This document shows positions 22,475 through 30,604 of a DNA stretch of 50,290 nucleotides, piece after piece (positions within the stretch are counted from its first letter, which is position 1; each line of letters begins with the position of its first letter). Origin of the DNA: Phycisphaerae bacterium (GTDB lineage: Bacteria; Planctomycetota; Phycisphaerae; UBA1845); NCBI GenBank assembly GCA_020056715.1, contig JAGVHG010000150.1:1-50290 (forward strand), read 5' to 3'. The notes beneath the pieces are model-generated. The model ran no database searches. It was not told the origin of the DNA and was given only the letters and a program-made list of their open reading frames with translations. Position numbers and translations under genes: made by a program.

Positions 22475-23011
22475 ATGAAATTACTGCTGTGCAAGAACGT
22501 TCAGAACTTGGGCATCGTCGGTGACACGGTGAACGTCTCCGCGGGATACGCGAGGAATTACCTGTTGCCCCAACGGCTGGCCACCGAGCCGACGGAGGTA
22601 AACGTTCGTCGGCTGGCGGGGGCGCGGAAGGTCGCGGAGCTAGAGGTTGCCCGCGAGCGGGCGCGGATGGAAGAAGCGGCCAAGCGGCTGGAGGGTGTGG
22701 AGATCACCGTCTCGGCGCGGGCCAACGAGGAAGGCGTCCTCTACGGATCGGTCGGCCGACGAGAGATCGTCGCGGCCCTGGCCGAAGAAGGTCACGTCGT
22801 CCTGCTCGACCATGTCGCCTTGCCGGCGCCGATCCGCCGACTCGACACGGTACTGGTCGACGTGCGGTTCGCCGCCGACCTGCACAGTCAGATCAAGGTG
22901 TGGGTGGTTCGCGAGAAGACCGGCGAAGGCGACGACGCAGAGGGCCCCGGCGCGCCGGGGGACGAAGTCGGCAGGGAGGCCGGCGCCGATGACGACGGTC
23001 GCGACGAATAA
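22475..23011 (+). CDS. rplI: 50S ribosomal protein L9
   Basis: 178 residues. The N-terminal rRNA-binding domain shows MKLLLCKNVQNLGIVGDTVN and VSAGYARNYLLPQRLA, typical of L9; a long helix follows (EVARERARMEEAAKRLEG), then the C-terminal domain (SVGRREIVAAL, VWVVREK). An acidic glycine-rich tail of about 28 residues is added at the end. The 3' end overlaps dnaB by 23 bp in a different frame. Confidence 0.95.
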   Translation: MKLLLCKNVQNLGIVGDTVNVSAGYARNYLLPQRLATEPTEVNVRRLAGARKVAELEVARERARMEEAAKRLEGVEITVSARANEEGVLYGSVGRREIVAALAEEGHVVLLDHVALPAPIRRLDTVLVDVRFAADLHSQIKVWVVREKTGEGDDAEGPGAPGDEVGREAGADDDGRDE

Positions 23012-24398
23012 CAGCGCCGCCACGGCCCGTCTGGAGCGAGTTCCTCCGCAGGACCTAGACGCGGAAATGGCCTTGCTCGGCTCCATGATGATGAGCCGGG
23101 ACGCCATCGCCGAGGTCATCCCCGTCATCGGGCGCGGCGACAGCCCTTGGTTCTACCTCCCCGTCCATCAAAAGCTCTTCGAGGTTCTGATCGACCTCTA
23201 CGACGATCCCACCAAGGCGATCGACCTGATCGTCGTTTCCGACGAACTGCGCCGCCGCGAGCTACTGGAGTTCGTGGGCGGGCAGGAGTACATGATCCAG
23301 CTTGCGGAGAGCTTCGCGGAATGGGCCAACGCCGAGCACTACGCCAAGATCGTCCGCGACAAAGGAATGCTCCGCGACCTGATCCGCTGCACTTCACAAA
23401 TCGCCGACAACGCCTACGCCGCCGTCGATGACGCACGGGAAATCCTTGATATCGCCGAGCAAAAAATCTTCGCCGTAACCGAGCGCCGCGTCAGCGGACA
23501 CGCCATCGAAATCCGCGAGGAGATGCGTCGGCTGGCGACTATGTTGGAGAGCCGCGAGGAGGGTGTTTGCACCGGCGTTCCGACGGGGTTCACCCAACTA
23601 AACGAGTATACGGGCGGGTTTCAGCCGGGCGATCTCATCGTGGTGGCCGGTCGGCCCTCCATGGGCAAGACGGCCCTGGGGCTGACCATCGCCCAGCATC
23701 TTGCCCTTGAGCATCGCTACCCCGTGCTGTTCTTCTCCATGGAAATGAGCAGCGCCCAGATCGCCCAGCGGTTGGTTTGCGCGTACGGGCACGGTATCGA
23801 CGCCCAAAAACTGCGGCGGCGGATGCTCTCCGAAGAGGAGATCAATTATCTGCTGATGCACGTTTGCCCGGACTTCGAGACCGCGCCGCTCTTCATCGAC
23901 GACACCCCGGCGATGAGCACGATGGAGCTGCGCTCCAAGGCCCGGCGGCTCAAGCAGCGGCACGGGATCAAGGCCGTCTTCGTCGACTACCTACAGCTCA
24001 TGCATACGCCGAAGGCGGAAAACCGTCAGGTCGAAATCGCGGGCATCAGCCGCGGGCTGAAAAGCCTGGGGCGGGAACTGAACATCCCCGTGATCGCCAT
24101 GGCCCAGTTAAACCGGATGCCGGAGGGGCGGGCGGATAAGCGCCCCCTGATGAGCGATTTACGGGAGTCCGGGGCTATCGAGCAGGACGCCGATGTCGTG
24201 CTGCTCATCCACCGCGAGGAGTATTACAAGCCCGAAGACGAGACGGTAAAGGGTCTGGCCGAGCTGATTATCGCTAAGCAACGTAACGGCCCCACGGGTC
24301 TGATTACCTTGAGCTTCAACAAGAAACTGACCCGCTTCGCCAACTATTCCAACGAACCGGAGCCGACCCGCATCGCCCACGACTTTGCACCGTTCTAG
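22989..24398 (+). CDS. dnaB: Replicative DNA helicase
   Basis: 469 residues from ATG 22989, inside the rplI end. Hexameric helicase that unwinds the replication fork and works with primase. N-terminal domain: PPQDLDAEMALLGSMMMSRD, FYLPVHQKLFEVLIDLYDD, ELRRRELLEFVGGQEYM. RecA-like C-terminal domain: GVPTGFTQLNEYTGGFQPGD, Walker A VVAGRPSMGKTALGL, VLFFSMEMSSAQIAQRL, Walker B AVFVDYLQLM, PVIAMAQLNR, SDLRESGAIEQDADVV. No intein, full length. The frame extends upstream through rplI but this is not coding for DnaB. Confidence 0.96.
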   Translation: MTTVATNNSAATARLERVPPQDLDAEMALLGSMMMSRDAIAEVIPVIGRGDSPWFYLPVHQKLFEVLIDLYDDPTKAIDLIVVSDELRRRELLEFVGGQEYMIQLAESFAEWANAEHYAKIVRDKGMLRDLIRCTSQIADNAYAAVDDAREILDIAEQKIFAVTERRVSGHAIEIREEMRRLATMLESREEGVCTGVPTGFTQLNEYTGGFQPGDLIVVAGRPSMGKTALGLTIAQHLALEHRYPVLFFSMEMSSAQIAQRLVCAYGHGIDAQKLRRRMLSEEEINYLLMHVCPDFETAPLFIDDTPAMSTMELRSKARRLKQRHGIKAVFVDYLQLMHTPKAENRQVEIAGISRGLKSLGRELNIPVIAMAQLNRMPEGRADKRPLMSDLRESGAIEQDADVVLLIHREEYYKPEDETVKGLAELIIAKQRNGPTGLITLSFNKKLTRFANYSNEPEPTRIAHDFAPF

Positions 24399-24624
24399 TC
24401 CGAGCCGACGAATTTCCTAACCTGCGGGCGAACTTGTCCCGCCGCGCCGGGAGCCAAGCGACATGCCCTGAATTACCCAGACCGCCGGACTTCATGTTTG
24501 CTGTGAATCATCAGCGTCGCGGGATTGACCGCACCACTCAAGAGGTTAATCTTCGGCGATTGTCAGTGCGAGATCATTCTGCATCCTCCTGAGGCGCGGT
24601 CGGGATGGAAGGCGGATTGGAATT

Positions 24625-26934
24625 ATGACGATGAGATTCAACAGCCTATTATTCGCCGGCGTTTTTCTAGTGGTCTGTGCGGCGGTTGTATCAGCCCAGG
24701 AGCAGGCCGCGCGAAACATTGTCTCCGTCGAATTCACCGGCCTCCATCGAACCACGGCTTCCTTCGCACAGGATATCGTTCGCCTCCGACCGGGCGATAA
24801 ATCGGACAAGGCCGCCTTGGATGAAGCCGTCGCTCGCTTGCTACGCACCGGCCGGTTTCAGACCGTCAGTTACGAGCTAGTGGAGCAGCCCGACGGCGTG
24901 CGCGCGGTCTTCGAGGTGCACGAACGTACGATCGTGTCGACGATCGGATTTGAGGGAAACAGCAAGTTCCGCGATGGGCAACTGAAGGATTCCGTCAACC
25001 AGAAAGTCGGCGAAGTAGTCGATTGGTTCGCCGTACGCGACGGTCGGGAGTCGATCATCGCCAAATACAAAGAGGCCGGTTACGGCGACGCCACCGTCAC
25101 CTACGACCAAGACCGCGTGGAACGCACAGGTGAATTGGTCTACACGATTCAGGAAGGCTTGCGCGTCCGCATCCGTAAGATTCTCTTTGAGGGCAACACC
25201 AGCATTCCGAACGGCGAACTCAAGAAGGAACTGGAGACGAAAACCGCCTTCTGGTTCATTCGCACCGGCGCTTTCGATTCCGACCAAGTTGAGGGGGACG
25301 TGGCCCGCGTGCAAAACCACTATCGGGACCAGGGGTTTCTCGACGCCAAGGTTGCGTATCGCAAGGAGCTTAGTCCGAACGGAGCGGACTTGGCGCTCGT
25401 CTTCACGATCGAAGAGGGCACGCGCTACGCGATTGAGGACCTCCAATTCCGCGGCAACGCCGCGCTCGCCACGGAAGAGTTAGCGGGGCTGTTGACCTCG
25501 TGCGTCGGAGAAATTGTCAAACGCCCGCAGGTCGACGCGGACGTGAAGGCGGTCCAGGAACGATACGGGTCATTGGGATATATCGACGCCAAGGTTCGGG
25601 CCGTACGAGTCTTTTCCGACAAACCCGGGCTCGTCCGCATCACCATCGAGATTACCGAAGGGGAACAGTTCCGCGTGGGTCGCGTCGCGGTACGAGGCAA
25701 CGCACGAACCAAGGACAAAGTGGTCCGTCGGGCGCTCAATCTCTATCCGCCGGACGATCTATTCAACCTGACGGAAGCGAAAGAGGCCGAAAAGCGGCTG
25801 ACCGATACGCGCATCTTCAGCTCCGCTCGCGTGCTGCCGGTGGGCGACGAGCCGGGCGTACGCGACGCCGTGATCGACGTGGTCGAAGCGGAAAAGGCCG
25901 GCGATTTCCTGTTTGGAGTCGGGGTCACGAGCAACAGCGGATTGGTCGGCTCGATCGTCCTTGATTTACAGAACTTCGACCTGTTCGACCGGCCTCGAAG
26001 CTGGGCCGAGTTCTTTAAGCTCCGTTCCTTCTTCGGGGGGGGCCAGCGCCTGCGGATCGAACTGCAACCGGGCACCACGGTCAACCGCTTCCGCATCGAC
26101 TTCACCGAGCCGTACCTGTTCGACAAGCCGCTACGGTTTGACGAAAGCCTTTATCTGTTCGAGCGTAAGCGCGACGGGTACAAGGAAAGTCGGATCGGCC
26201 AGAGTACAAGCATCGGGAAGCGCTTCGAGCGAGGACGATTACAGGGCTGGACGGGCGAGCTTGCGTTACGCACGGAGATGGTCGGGATCGACGACCTCAA
26301 GCTCTTCACCTCCAAGGAAATTCGCAAGGATGAAGGGAGCAGCCTGCTTACCGGTGTAAAGGCGTCGCTGGTCCGTGATCGAACAGACAACCGTTTCATA
26401 CCGACCAAGGGCGACCGCTTCCGCTTCAGCTACGAGCAGGTCGGGTTGCTGGGCGGGGACCACCTTTTCGGGAAGGCGACGACTTCGTACAACTGGTACA
26501 AGACTCTGGCCGTGGATCGGCGAGAGCGGAAGAAAGTCTTGCAGCTTCGGGCGGAGGGTGGGGCGATCGTTGGCGACGCCCCGGTCTTCGAACGCTTCTA
26601 CGCCGGTGGGACGGGTTCCATCCGCGGCTTCGAGTTTCGCGGCATCGGCGAGCGCGACGGTCTCGACGACAACAACATCGGCGGCGACTACTTGATCTTG
26701 GCGGGAGCGGAATACAGCTATCCGCTGTACGGCGACAACTTCAGGGGCCACGTTTTTCTGGACACGGGCACGGCCGGTGCGGGGGCCTATCGTGCCGCCG
26801 TGGGGACTGGTGTGCGGCTGACGATCAATCTGTTCGGCCCGTTGCCGCTGGAGTTCAACCTGGCCTTCCCCATCGCCAGCGGCGACGGCGACGACGAGCA
26901 GGTATTCAGCTTCCTCGTAGGCAGCATTTTCTAA
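24625..26934 (+). CDS. bamA: Outer membrane protein assembly factor BamA (Omp85)
   Basis: Inserts beta-barrel proteins into the outer membrane. 769 residues, normal length. Signal peptide MRFNSLLFAGVFLVVCAA ending VVSAQ. Five POTRA-like repeats follow (about residues 30-430), visible from recurring patterns such as VEFTGLHRTT, FEGNSKFRDGQL, FEGNTSIPNGEL, FRGNAALATEEL and VRGNARTKDKVV. The C-terminal barrel (about 440-769) has FTEPYLFDKPLRF, GGTGSIRGFEFRGIGERDG (the RGF motif of loop 6) and ends FSFLVGSIF with a terminal aromatic, as needed for barrel recognition. Heads the cluster bamA-ompH-lpxD-lpxC/fabZ. Confidence 0.95.
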   Translation: MTMRFNSLLFAGVFLVVCAAVVSAQEQAARNIVSVEFTGLHRTTASFAQDIVRLRPGDKSDKAALDEAVARLLRTGRFQTVSYELVEQPDGVRAVFEVHERTIVSTIGFEGNSKFRDGQLKDSVNQKVGEVVDWFAVRDGRESIIAKYKEAGYGDATVTYDQDRVERTGELVYTIQEGLRVRIRKILFEGNTSIPNGELKKELETKTAFWFIRTGAFDSDQVEGDVARVQNHYRDQGFLDAKVAYRKELSPNGADLALVFTIEEGTRYAIEDLQFRGNAALATEELAGLLTSCVGEIVKRPQVDADVKAVQERYGSLGYIDAKVRAVRVFSDKPGLVRITIEITEGEQFRVGRVAVRGNARTKDKVVRRALNLYPPDDLFNLTEAKEAEKRLTDTRIFSSARVLPVGDEPGVRDAVIDVVEAEKAGDFLFGVGVTSNSGLVGSIVLDLQNFDLFDRPRSWAEFFKLRSFFGGGQRLRIELQPGTTVNRFRIDFTEPYLFDKPLRFDESLYLFERKRDGYKESRIGQSTSIGKRFERGRLQGWTGELALRTEMVGIDDLKLFTSKEIRKDEGSSLLTGVKASLVRDRTDNRFIPTKGDRFRFSYEQVGLLGGDHLFGKATTSYNWYKTLAVDRRERKKVLQLRAEGGAIVGDAPVFERFYAGGTGSIRGFEFRGIGERDGLDDNNIGGDYLILAGAEYSYPLYGDNFRGHVFLDTGTAGAGAYRAAVGTGVRLTINLFGPLPLEFNLAFPIASGDGDDEQVFSFLVGSIF

Positions 26935-26938
26935 CCTT

Positions 26939-27011
26939 CAGAGCCGCAACCGCGAGGGAGCGGGCTATGACGCCGACGTAGAAGAAACGCTCTCTTACGG
27001 TCGCGGCTCTG
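26939..27011. repeat. REP-like inverted repeat between bamA and ompH
   Basis: Arms CAGAGCCGCAACCGCGAGGG.. and its near complement ..CCCTTACGGTCGCGGCTCTG-like sequence (26988-27011) pair at about 20 of 24 positions around a 24-nt loop. AGAGCCGCGACCGTAAG-type palindromes are, as I recall, abundant in planctomycete genomes. It may end or attenuate transcription between bamA and ompH. Confidence 0.6.
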
Positions 27012-27078
27012 ATTGGTTACAATTCTGTTTTGATGTGATGAATTTGTCGATGCAGATTACGGATGTGAGGAACAATCA

Positions 27079-27735
27079 ATGATACGAAGGTTGACTTATG
27101 CGGTTGCTCTCGTTTTGGCGGTCGGACCTCAGTTCGCACGAGGATCGACCAAGGTCGCGGTGGTGAACGTGGGCGCGGTGTCGGAAAAGTACGCCAAGAC
27201 CGCAGACCTGGAGGCGCAGTTCGACGCCGTGCGGCGGAAGCTAAATCTTGAGCGCGATTCGATGAAGGAGAAAATCGAGAAGGCCAACCGCTCGCTGCAA
27301 GAGGAGCTTAAACCCGGCACGGATGAGTTTCGAGCACGGCGCAAGCAGGTGGCCCTAATGGAGGCGGAGCTACAGTGGTTCGTTGAGTCCGAAGGCCAGA
27401 AAGTTGAGAAGGGGCTTGCCGATTCGTTGCGGAGCATTTTCGACGATATCCACGCCGTCGTCCGCGAGGTGGCCCAGGAGAAGGGCGTCGAAATCGTTTT
27501 GGCCAGCGACAAATTGCCTGCCGAGTCGCCCGACTCCCCTACCCAGGTTCGACAGCACATCCTGCTGCAAAAAGTGCTTTTCTGGTCGCCCAGCCTCGAT
27601 CTAACGGAGGATGTCATCACCAAACTGAACGCCCGTTACAAGACCGCCACGCCTGCCGCGGGACCGATCACCATAGACTCCCCGCAGATCAAACCCAAGG
27701 AGCCGGCCCAGTCGGCGCCGCCCAAAAAACCATGA
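27079..27735 (+). CDS. OmpH/Skp family periplasmic chaperone
   Basis: 218 residues. Skp holds unfolded outer-membrane proteins on their way to BamA. Signal peptide MIRRLTYAVALVLAV ending QFARG. The mature protein starts STKVAVVNVGAVSEKY, the conserved first strand of the family, followed by a long helical stretch (LEAQFDAVRRKLNLERDSMK, EKANRSLQEELK, FRARRKQVALMEAELQWFVE) and the returning strand KGVEIVLASD. A Pro- and Lys-rich tail ends it. It lies between bamA and lpxD, the same order as in enterobacteria. Confidence 0.9.
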   Translation: MIRRLTYAVALVLAVGPQFARGSTKVAVVNVGAVSEKYAKTADLEAQFDAVRRKLNLERDSMKEKIEKANRSLQEELKPGTDEFRARRKQVALMEAELQWFVESEGQKVEKGLADSLRSIFDDIHAVVREVAQEKGVEIVLASDKLPAESPDSPTQVRQHILLQKVLFWSPSLDLTEDVITKLNARYKTATPAAGPITIDSPQIKPKEPAQSAPPKKP

Positions 27736-27741
27736 GCAGCC

Positions 27742-28788
27742 ATGAACCGTAAGTACACAGTCGGACAGCTTGCGGATATCGTCGGCGGGAAGGTTCGCGG
27801 CGACGCGGCTGTTTTCATCTGCGGCGTCGCGGACGTGTCCGAGGCCGGACCCACGGACGCGACCTGGGTCAACCGCGAGAAGTACGCCGAGAAGCTCAAG
27901 AGTAGCCGGGCCGGCGCGGTCCTAATCCCCACAAACTTCGGCGAAACGCCGATGCCGGCCATCCTCTGCGAAAAGATCGAACCGTCGGTGGCGAAACTGT
28001 TAGACGCTTTCCTTTCGCCGGTATCGCGGCCGGACGCGGGCATCCATCCGTCGGCCGTTATTCACCCCAGCGCCCGGATCGGGAAGAATCCGTCGATCGG
28101 TCCGAATGTGGTCATCGATGCCGAGGCCCGCATCGGAGCCTCCTGTGTAATCCATGCGGGAACGTTCATCGGGCGTGGTACGATCATCGGTGACGATTGC
28201 TTCCTCTGGCCCAATGTGGTGATCCGAGACGGGTGCCGCCTCGGCCATCGCGTTAACATCCATCCCAACGCCGTCATCGGGTCCGACGGGTTCGGCTATT
28301 ACTTCGACGAGGGTCGGCACAACAAGATTCCCCATATCGGCGGTGTGATCTTGGAGGACGATGTCGAAATCGGCGCTTGCACCTGCGTAGATCGTTCGAA
28401 ATTCGGGCACACCGTGGTCGGGGCGGGCACGAAGATTGATAATCTGGTCCAAGTGGCGCATAATGTACATATCGGTAGGCACTGTGTCCTGGTGGGCCAA
28501 ACTGGCCTCGCCGGCAGCGTGCGGACGGGCGACTACTGCGTTTTCGGCGGCCGAGCCTGTGCGTTGGACAACATAGCCATTGGCGATCGAGTGACGCTGG
28601 CCGCTCTTTCGATCGCGGACAAGGACATCCCCGACGGGCTGATGGTTTCGGGTTTTCCGGCGCGCGACCATCGTGAAGAGCTGCGCGAGCGTGCTCTCGT
28701 ACGGCGGTTGCCCAAGCTCGCCGAGCAGCTCAAGGAACTCATCCATCGGGTGGAGCAGCTTGAGACCTCAACACACAATCACCCGTGA
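27742..28788 (+). CDS. lpxD: UDP-3-O-(3-hydroxyacyl)glucosamine N-acyltransferase
   Basis: Third step of lipid A synthesis, adding a hydroxyacyl chain from ACP to the glucosamine 2-amino group. 348 residues, normal. N-terminal uridine-binding domain (YTVGQLADIVGGKVRGDAAV), then a left-handed beta-helix of hexapeptides (IHPSAVIHPSARIGKNPSIG, FIGRGTIIGDDCFLWPNVVI, VNIHPNAVIGSDGFGY) with the catalytic His in QVAHNVHIGRHCVLVGQ, and a C-terminal helix. It starts 6 bp after ompH. lpxC/fabZ overlaps its end by 29 bp. Confidence 0.95.
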   Translation: MNRKYTVGQLADIVGGKVRGDAAVFICGVADVSEAGPTDATWVNREKYAEKLKSSRAGAVLIPTNFGETPMPAILCEKIEPSVAKLLDAFLSPVSRPDAGIHPSAVIHPSARIGKNPSIGPNVVIDAEARIGASCVIHAGTFIGRGTIIGDDCFLWPNVVIRDGCRLGHRVNIHPNAVIGSDGFGYYFDEGRHNKIPHIGGVILEDDVEIGACTCVDRSKFGHTVVGAGTKIDNLVQVAHNVHIGRHCVLVGQTGLAGSVRTGDYCVFGGRACALDNIAIGDRVTLAALSIADKDIPDGLMVSGFPARDHREELRERALVRRLPKLAEQLKELIHRVEQLETSTHNHP

Positions 28789-30079
28789 CGTGGAACTCGA
28801 AGGACGAGGGCTGTTCACCGGCGAGCCTGTTTCCATGCGCGTGCGCCCCGGGGCCCCCAACACCGGCATCTGGTTCGTCCGCACCGACCAGTCGCCGCCG
28901 ATTTCCATCGCCGCCGACGTCGAAAACGTATCCAAACGGTCGCGAAGGACCTCGCTTCGCAACGGCACGGTGGCGATCGAAACCGTCGAGCATTGCCTCA
29001 GTGCTTGCGCCGGCTTGCACGTCGACAACCTGCAAATCGAATTGAACGCCAGCGAGCTACCGGGGCTTGACGGGAGCTGCCTCCCATTCGTGGATCAACT
29101 TCGATCGGCCGGTATCTGCGACCAAGATGCGTTACAGGAGCATTACGTCGTGCAGGACGTGGTCCGCGTCGTCGAGGGCGACTGCGAGCTAGTGGCCCTT
29201 CCTCCGTTCGACCCAAAGTCCGAGACGCTCGAAGTTGCGTACGATCTGGACTACGGCCCGACCGGACCGATCGGGCGGCAGATGTATCGCGTGGTGGTGA
29301 CGCCGGAGAGTTTCGAGGCCAACATCGCCCCCGCCCGGACGTTCGTGCTCGAACGCGAGGCCGCCGAGCTGCGCGCCGCCGGACTGGGATCGCATCTCGG
29401 CTATCAGGACATTTTGGTCTTCGGCGAAAACGGATCGATCGAAAACTCCTTGCGCTTCCCTGACGAATGCGTGCGGCACAAGATTCTTGATCTTCTCGGC
29501 GACATGGCCTTATTCGGTCGACCGATTGTGGGCCGGATCTACGCCCGCAAAAGCGGCCATTCGCTTAACCACGCCCTCGTCCGGGCGCTGCGCGAACAAT
29601 ATGAAGTCCGGAAGCGAGAGGAGTTTCTTCATCAGCGGCCGGTGATCGACATCCATCAGGTCCAGCGTATCCTGCCGCATCGCTATCCGTTCCTGATGAT
29701 TGACCGGATTATTGAGATCGAAGGCTCGCGGCGGGTGGTGGGGTTGAAAAACGTGACCATCAACGAGGCTTTCTTCCAGGGTCATTATCCCGGCGACCCA
29801 ATCATGCCCGGTGTACTTATCATCGAGGCCCTCGCTCAGATCGGCGGCGTACTGCTCAGTCAGGAATTGGAGCACAAGGGCAAGGTCGCGGTCCTCCTGA
29901 GCTTGGACAAAGTGAAGTTCCGTAGGGCCGTCCGACCCGGCGATCAATTGATCCTAGAAGCAGAGGCCGTTCGCGTCCGCTCCTCCACCGGGCACGTCAA
30001 GGGCCGTGCCCGCGTCGGCGGCGATCTCGTGGCCGAAGCCGAAATCAAGTTCATCCTCACCGACGCGGAAACGCATTGA
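28760..30079 (+). CDS. LpxC-FabZ fusion (UDP-3-O-acyl-GlcNAc deacetylase + 3-hydroxyacyl-ACP dehydratase)
   Basis: 439 residues with a likely TTG start at 28760 after GGTGGAG. Residues 1-285 are LpxC, the zinc deacetylase that commits to lipid A: GRGLFTGEPVSMRVRPG, ETVEHCLSACAGLHVDNLQI (Glu77, His78), LPGLDGSCLPFVD, DECVRHKILDLLGDMAL (His and Asp zinc ligands) and SGHSLNHALV. From about 292 is FabZ: IHQVQRILPHRYPFLMIDRI, FFQGHYPGDPIMPGVLIIEA (catalytic His and Glu) and KVAVLLSLDKVKFRRAVRPG. The fusion links lipid A and fatty-acid synthesis; both compete for the same hydroxyacyl-ACP. Such fusions are known in Bacteroidetes and some planctomycetes. Confidence 0.94.
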   Translation: MRPQHTITRDVELEGRGLFTGEPVSMRVRPGAPNTGIWFVRTDQSPPISIAADVENVSKRSRRTSLRNGTVAIETVEHCLSACAGLHVDNLQIELNASELPGLDGSCLPFVDQLRSAGICDQDALQEHYVVQDVVRVVEGDCELVALPPFDPKSETLEVAYDLDYGPTGPIGRQMYRVVVTPESFEANIAPARTFVLEREAAELRAAGLGSHLGYQDILVFGENGSIENSLRFPDECVRHKILDLLGDMALFGRPIVGRIYARKSGHSLNHALVRALREQYEVRKREEFLHQRPVIDIHQVQRILPHRYPFLMIDRIIEIEGSRRVVGLKNVTINEAFFQGHYPGDPIMPGVLIIEALAQIGGVLLSQELEHKGKVAVLLSLDKVKFRRAVRPGDQLILEAEAVRVRSSTGHVKGRARVGGDLVAEAEIKFILTDAETH

Positions 30080-30088
30080 CTTTGGAAC

Positions 30089-30313
30089 TCATAAGAGTGC
30101 GGTGAATTCGTCCACCGTCAGACCGGCATCGCGGATCAAACCACGCAGTGTACCTTTGGCGATTTCATGGTGGTTTGGAACCGAGAGATGGCGATGCGGT
30201 AGCGACTCGTGGCGCAAGATAATGTGGCTGCCGGTCTGGTGGCTGATCCGATAACCGATGCGCTCGAACGCGCGGACAGCATCCTTACCCGAAACGACCG
30301 GAAGGTGACTCAA
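30089..30313 (-). CDS. hicA: HicA-family toxin (mRNA interferase)
   Basis: 74 residues of the YcfA/HicA family, a small double-stranded-RNA-binding-like fold that cleaves mRNA when free. GKDAVRAFERIGYRISHQTG then SHIILRHESLPHRHLSVPNH contains the catalytic His after the GSH motif (TGSHIIL), and GTLRGLIRDAGLTVDEF is the typical end. Its start overlaps the hicB stop by 4 bp, so the pair is co-translated with antitoxin first, opposite to the classical hicA-hicB order. Confidence 0.92.
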   Translation of the reverse strand: MSHLPVVSGKDAVRAFERIGYRISHQTGSHIILRHESLPHRHLSVPNHHEIAKGTLRGLIRDAGLTVDEFTALL

Positions 30314-30522
30314 AGCTGAACCTCAATCACTTCCTCAGTGATCGGCGGGGGAACTGGGTCGCCGTGTTTCTTCAAACTTGCGAGGTAGCCGCTTATCGCG
30401 TCTTTGATGTTCGTGATGGCCTCTTCGCGCGTGTCTCCTTGGCTCCAGCAACCGGGAAGCGTCGGGCAGTGACTCACATACTTTCCGTCTTCATCCTGCT
30501 CAATGACAATTCGGTACTTCAT
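30310..30522 (-). CDS. hicB: HicB-family antitoxin
   Basis: 70 residues: MKYRIVIEQDEDGKYVSHCP, TLPGCWSQGDTREEAITNIK, DAISGYLASL. This is the degenerate RNase-H-like fold of HicB that blocks HicA. No helix-turn-helix or ribbon-helix-helix DNA-binding tail follows, so autoregulation by this protein alone is uncertain. First gene of the pair. Located between the lipid A operon and ygiQ, both convergent or unrelated, as usual for a mobile two-gene module. Confidence 0.92.
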   Translation of the reverse strand: MKYRIVIEQDEDGKYVSHCPTLPGCWSQGDTREEAITNIKDAISGYLASLKKHGDPVPPPITEEVIEVQL

Positions 30523-30604
30523 TCGTTGACTCCTGCAACACGAGCGTTCGTCTAATTGTACTCAATATCTACCACCGGGGAAACAGGCTTCACGAAATCG
30601 CAAC

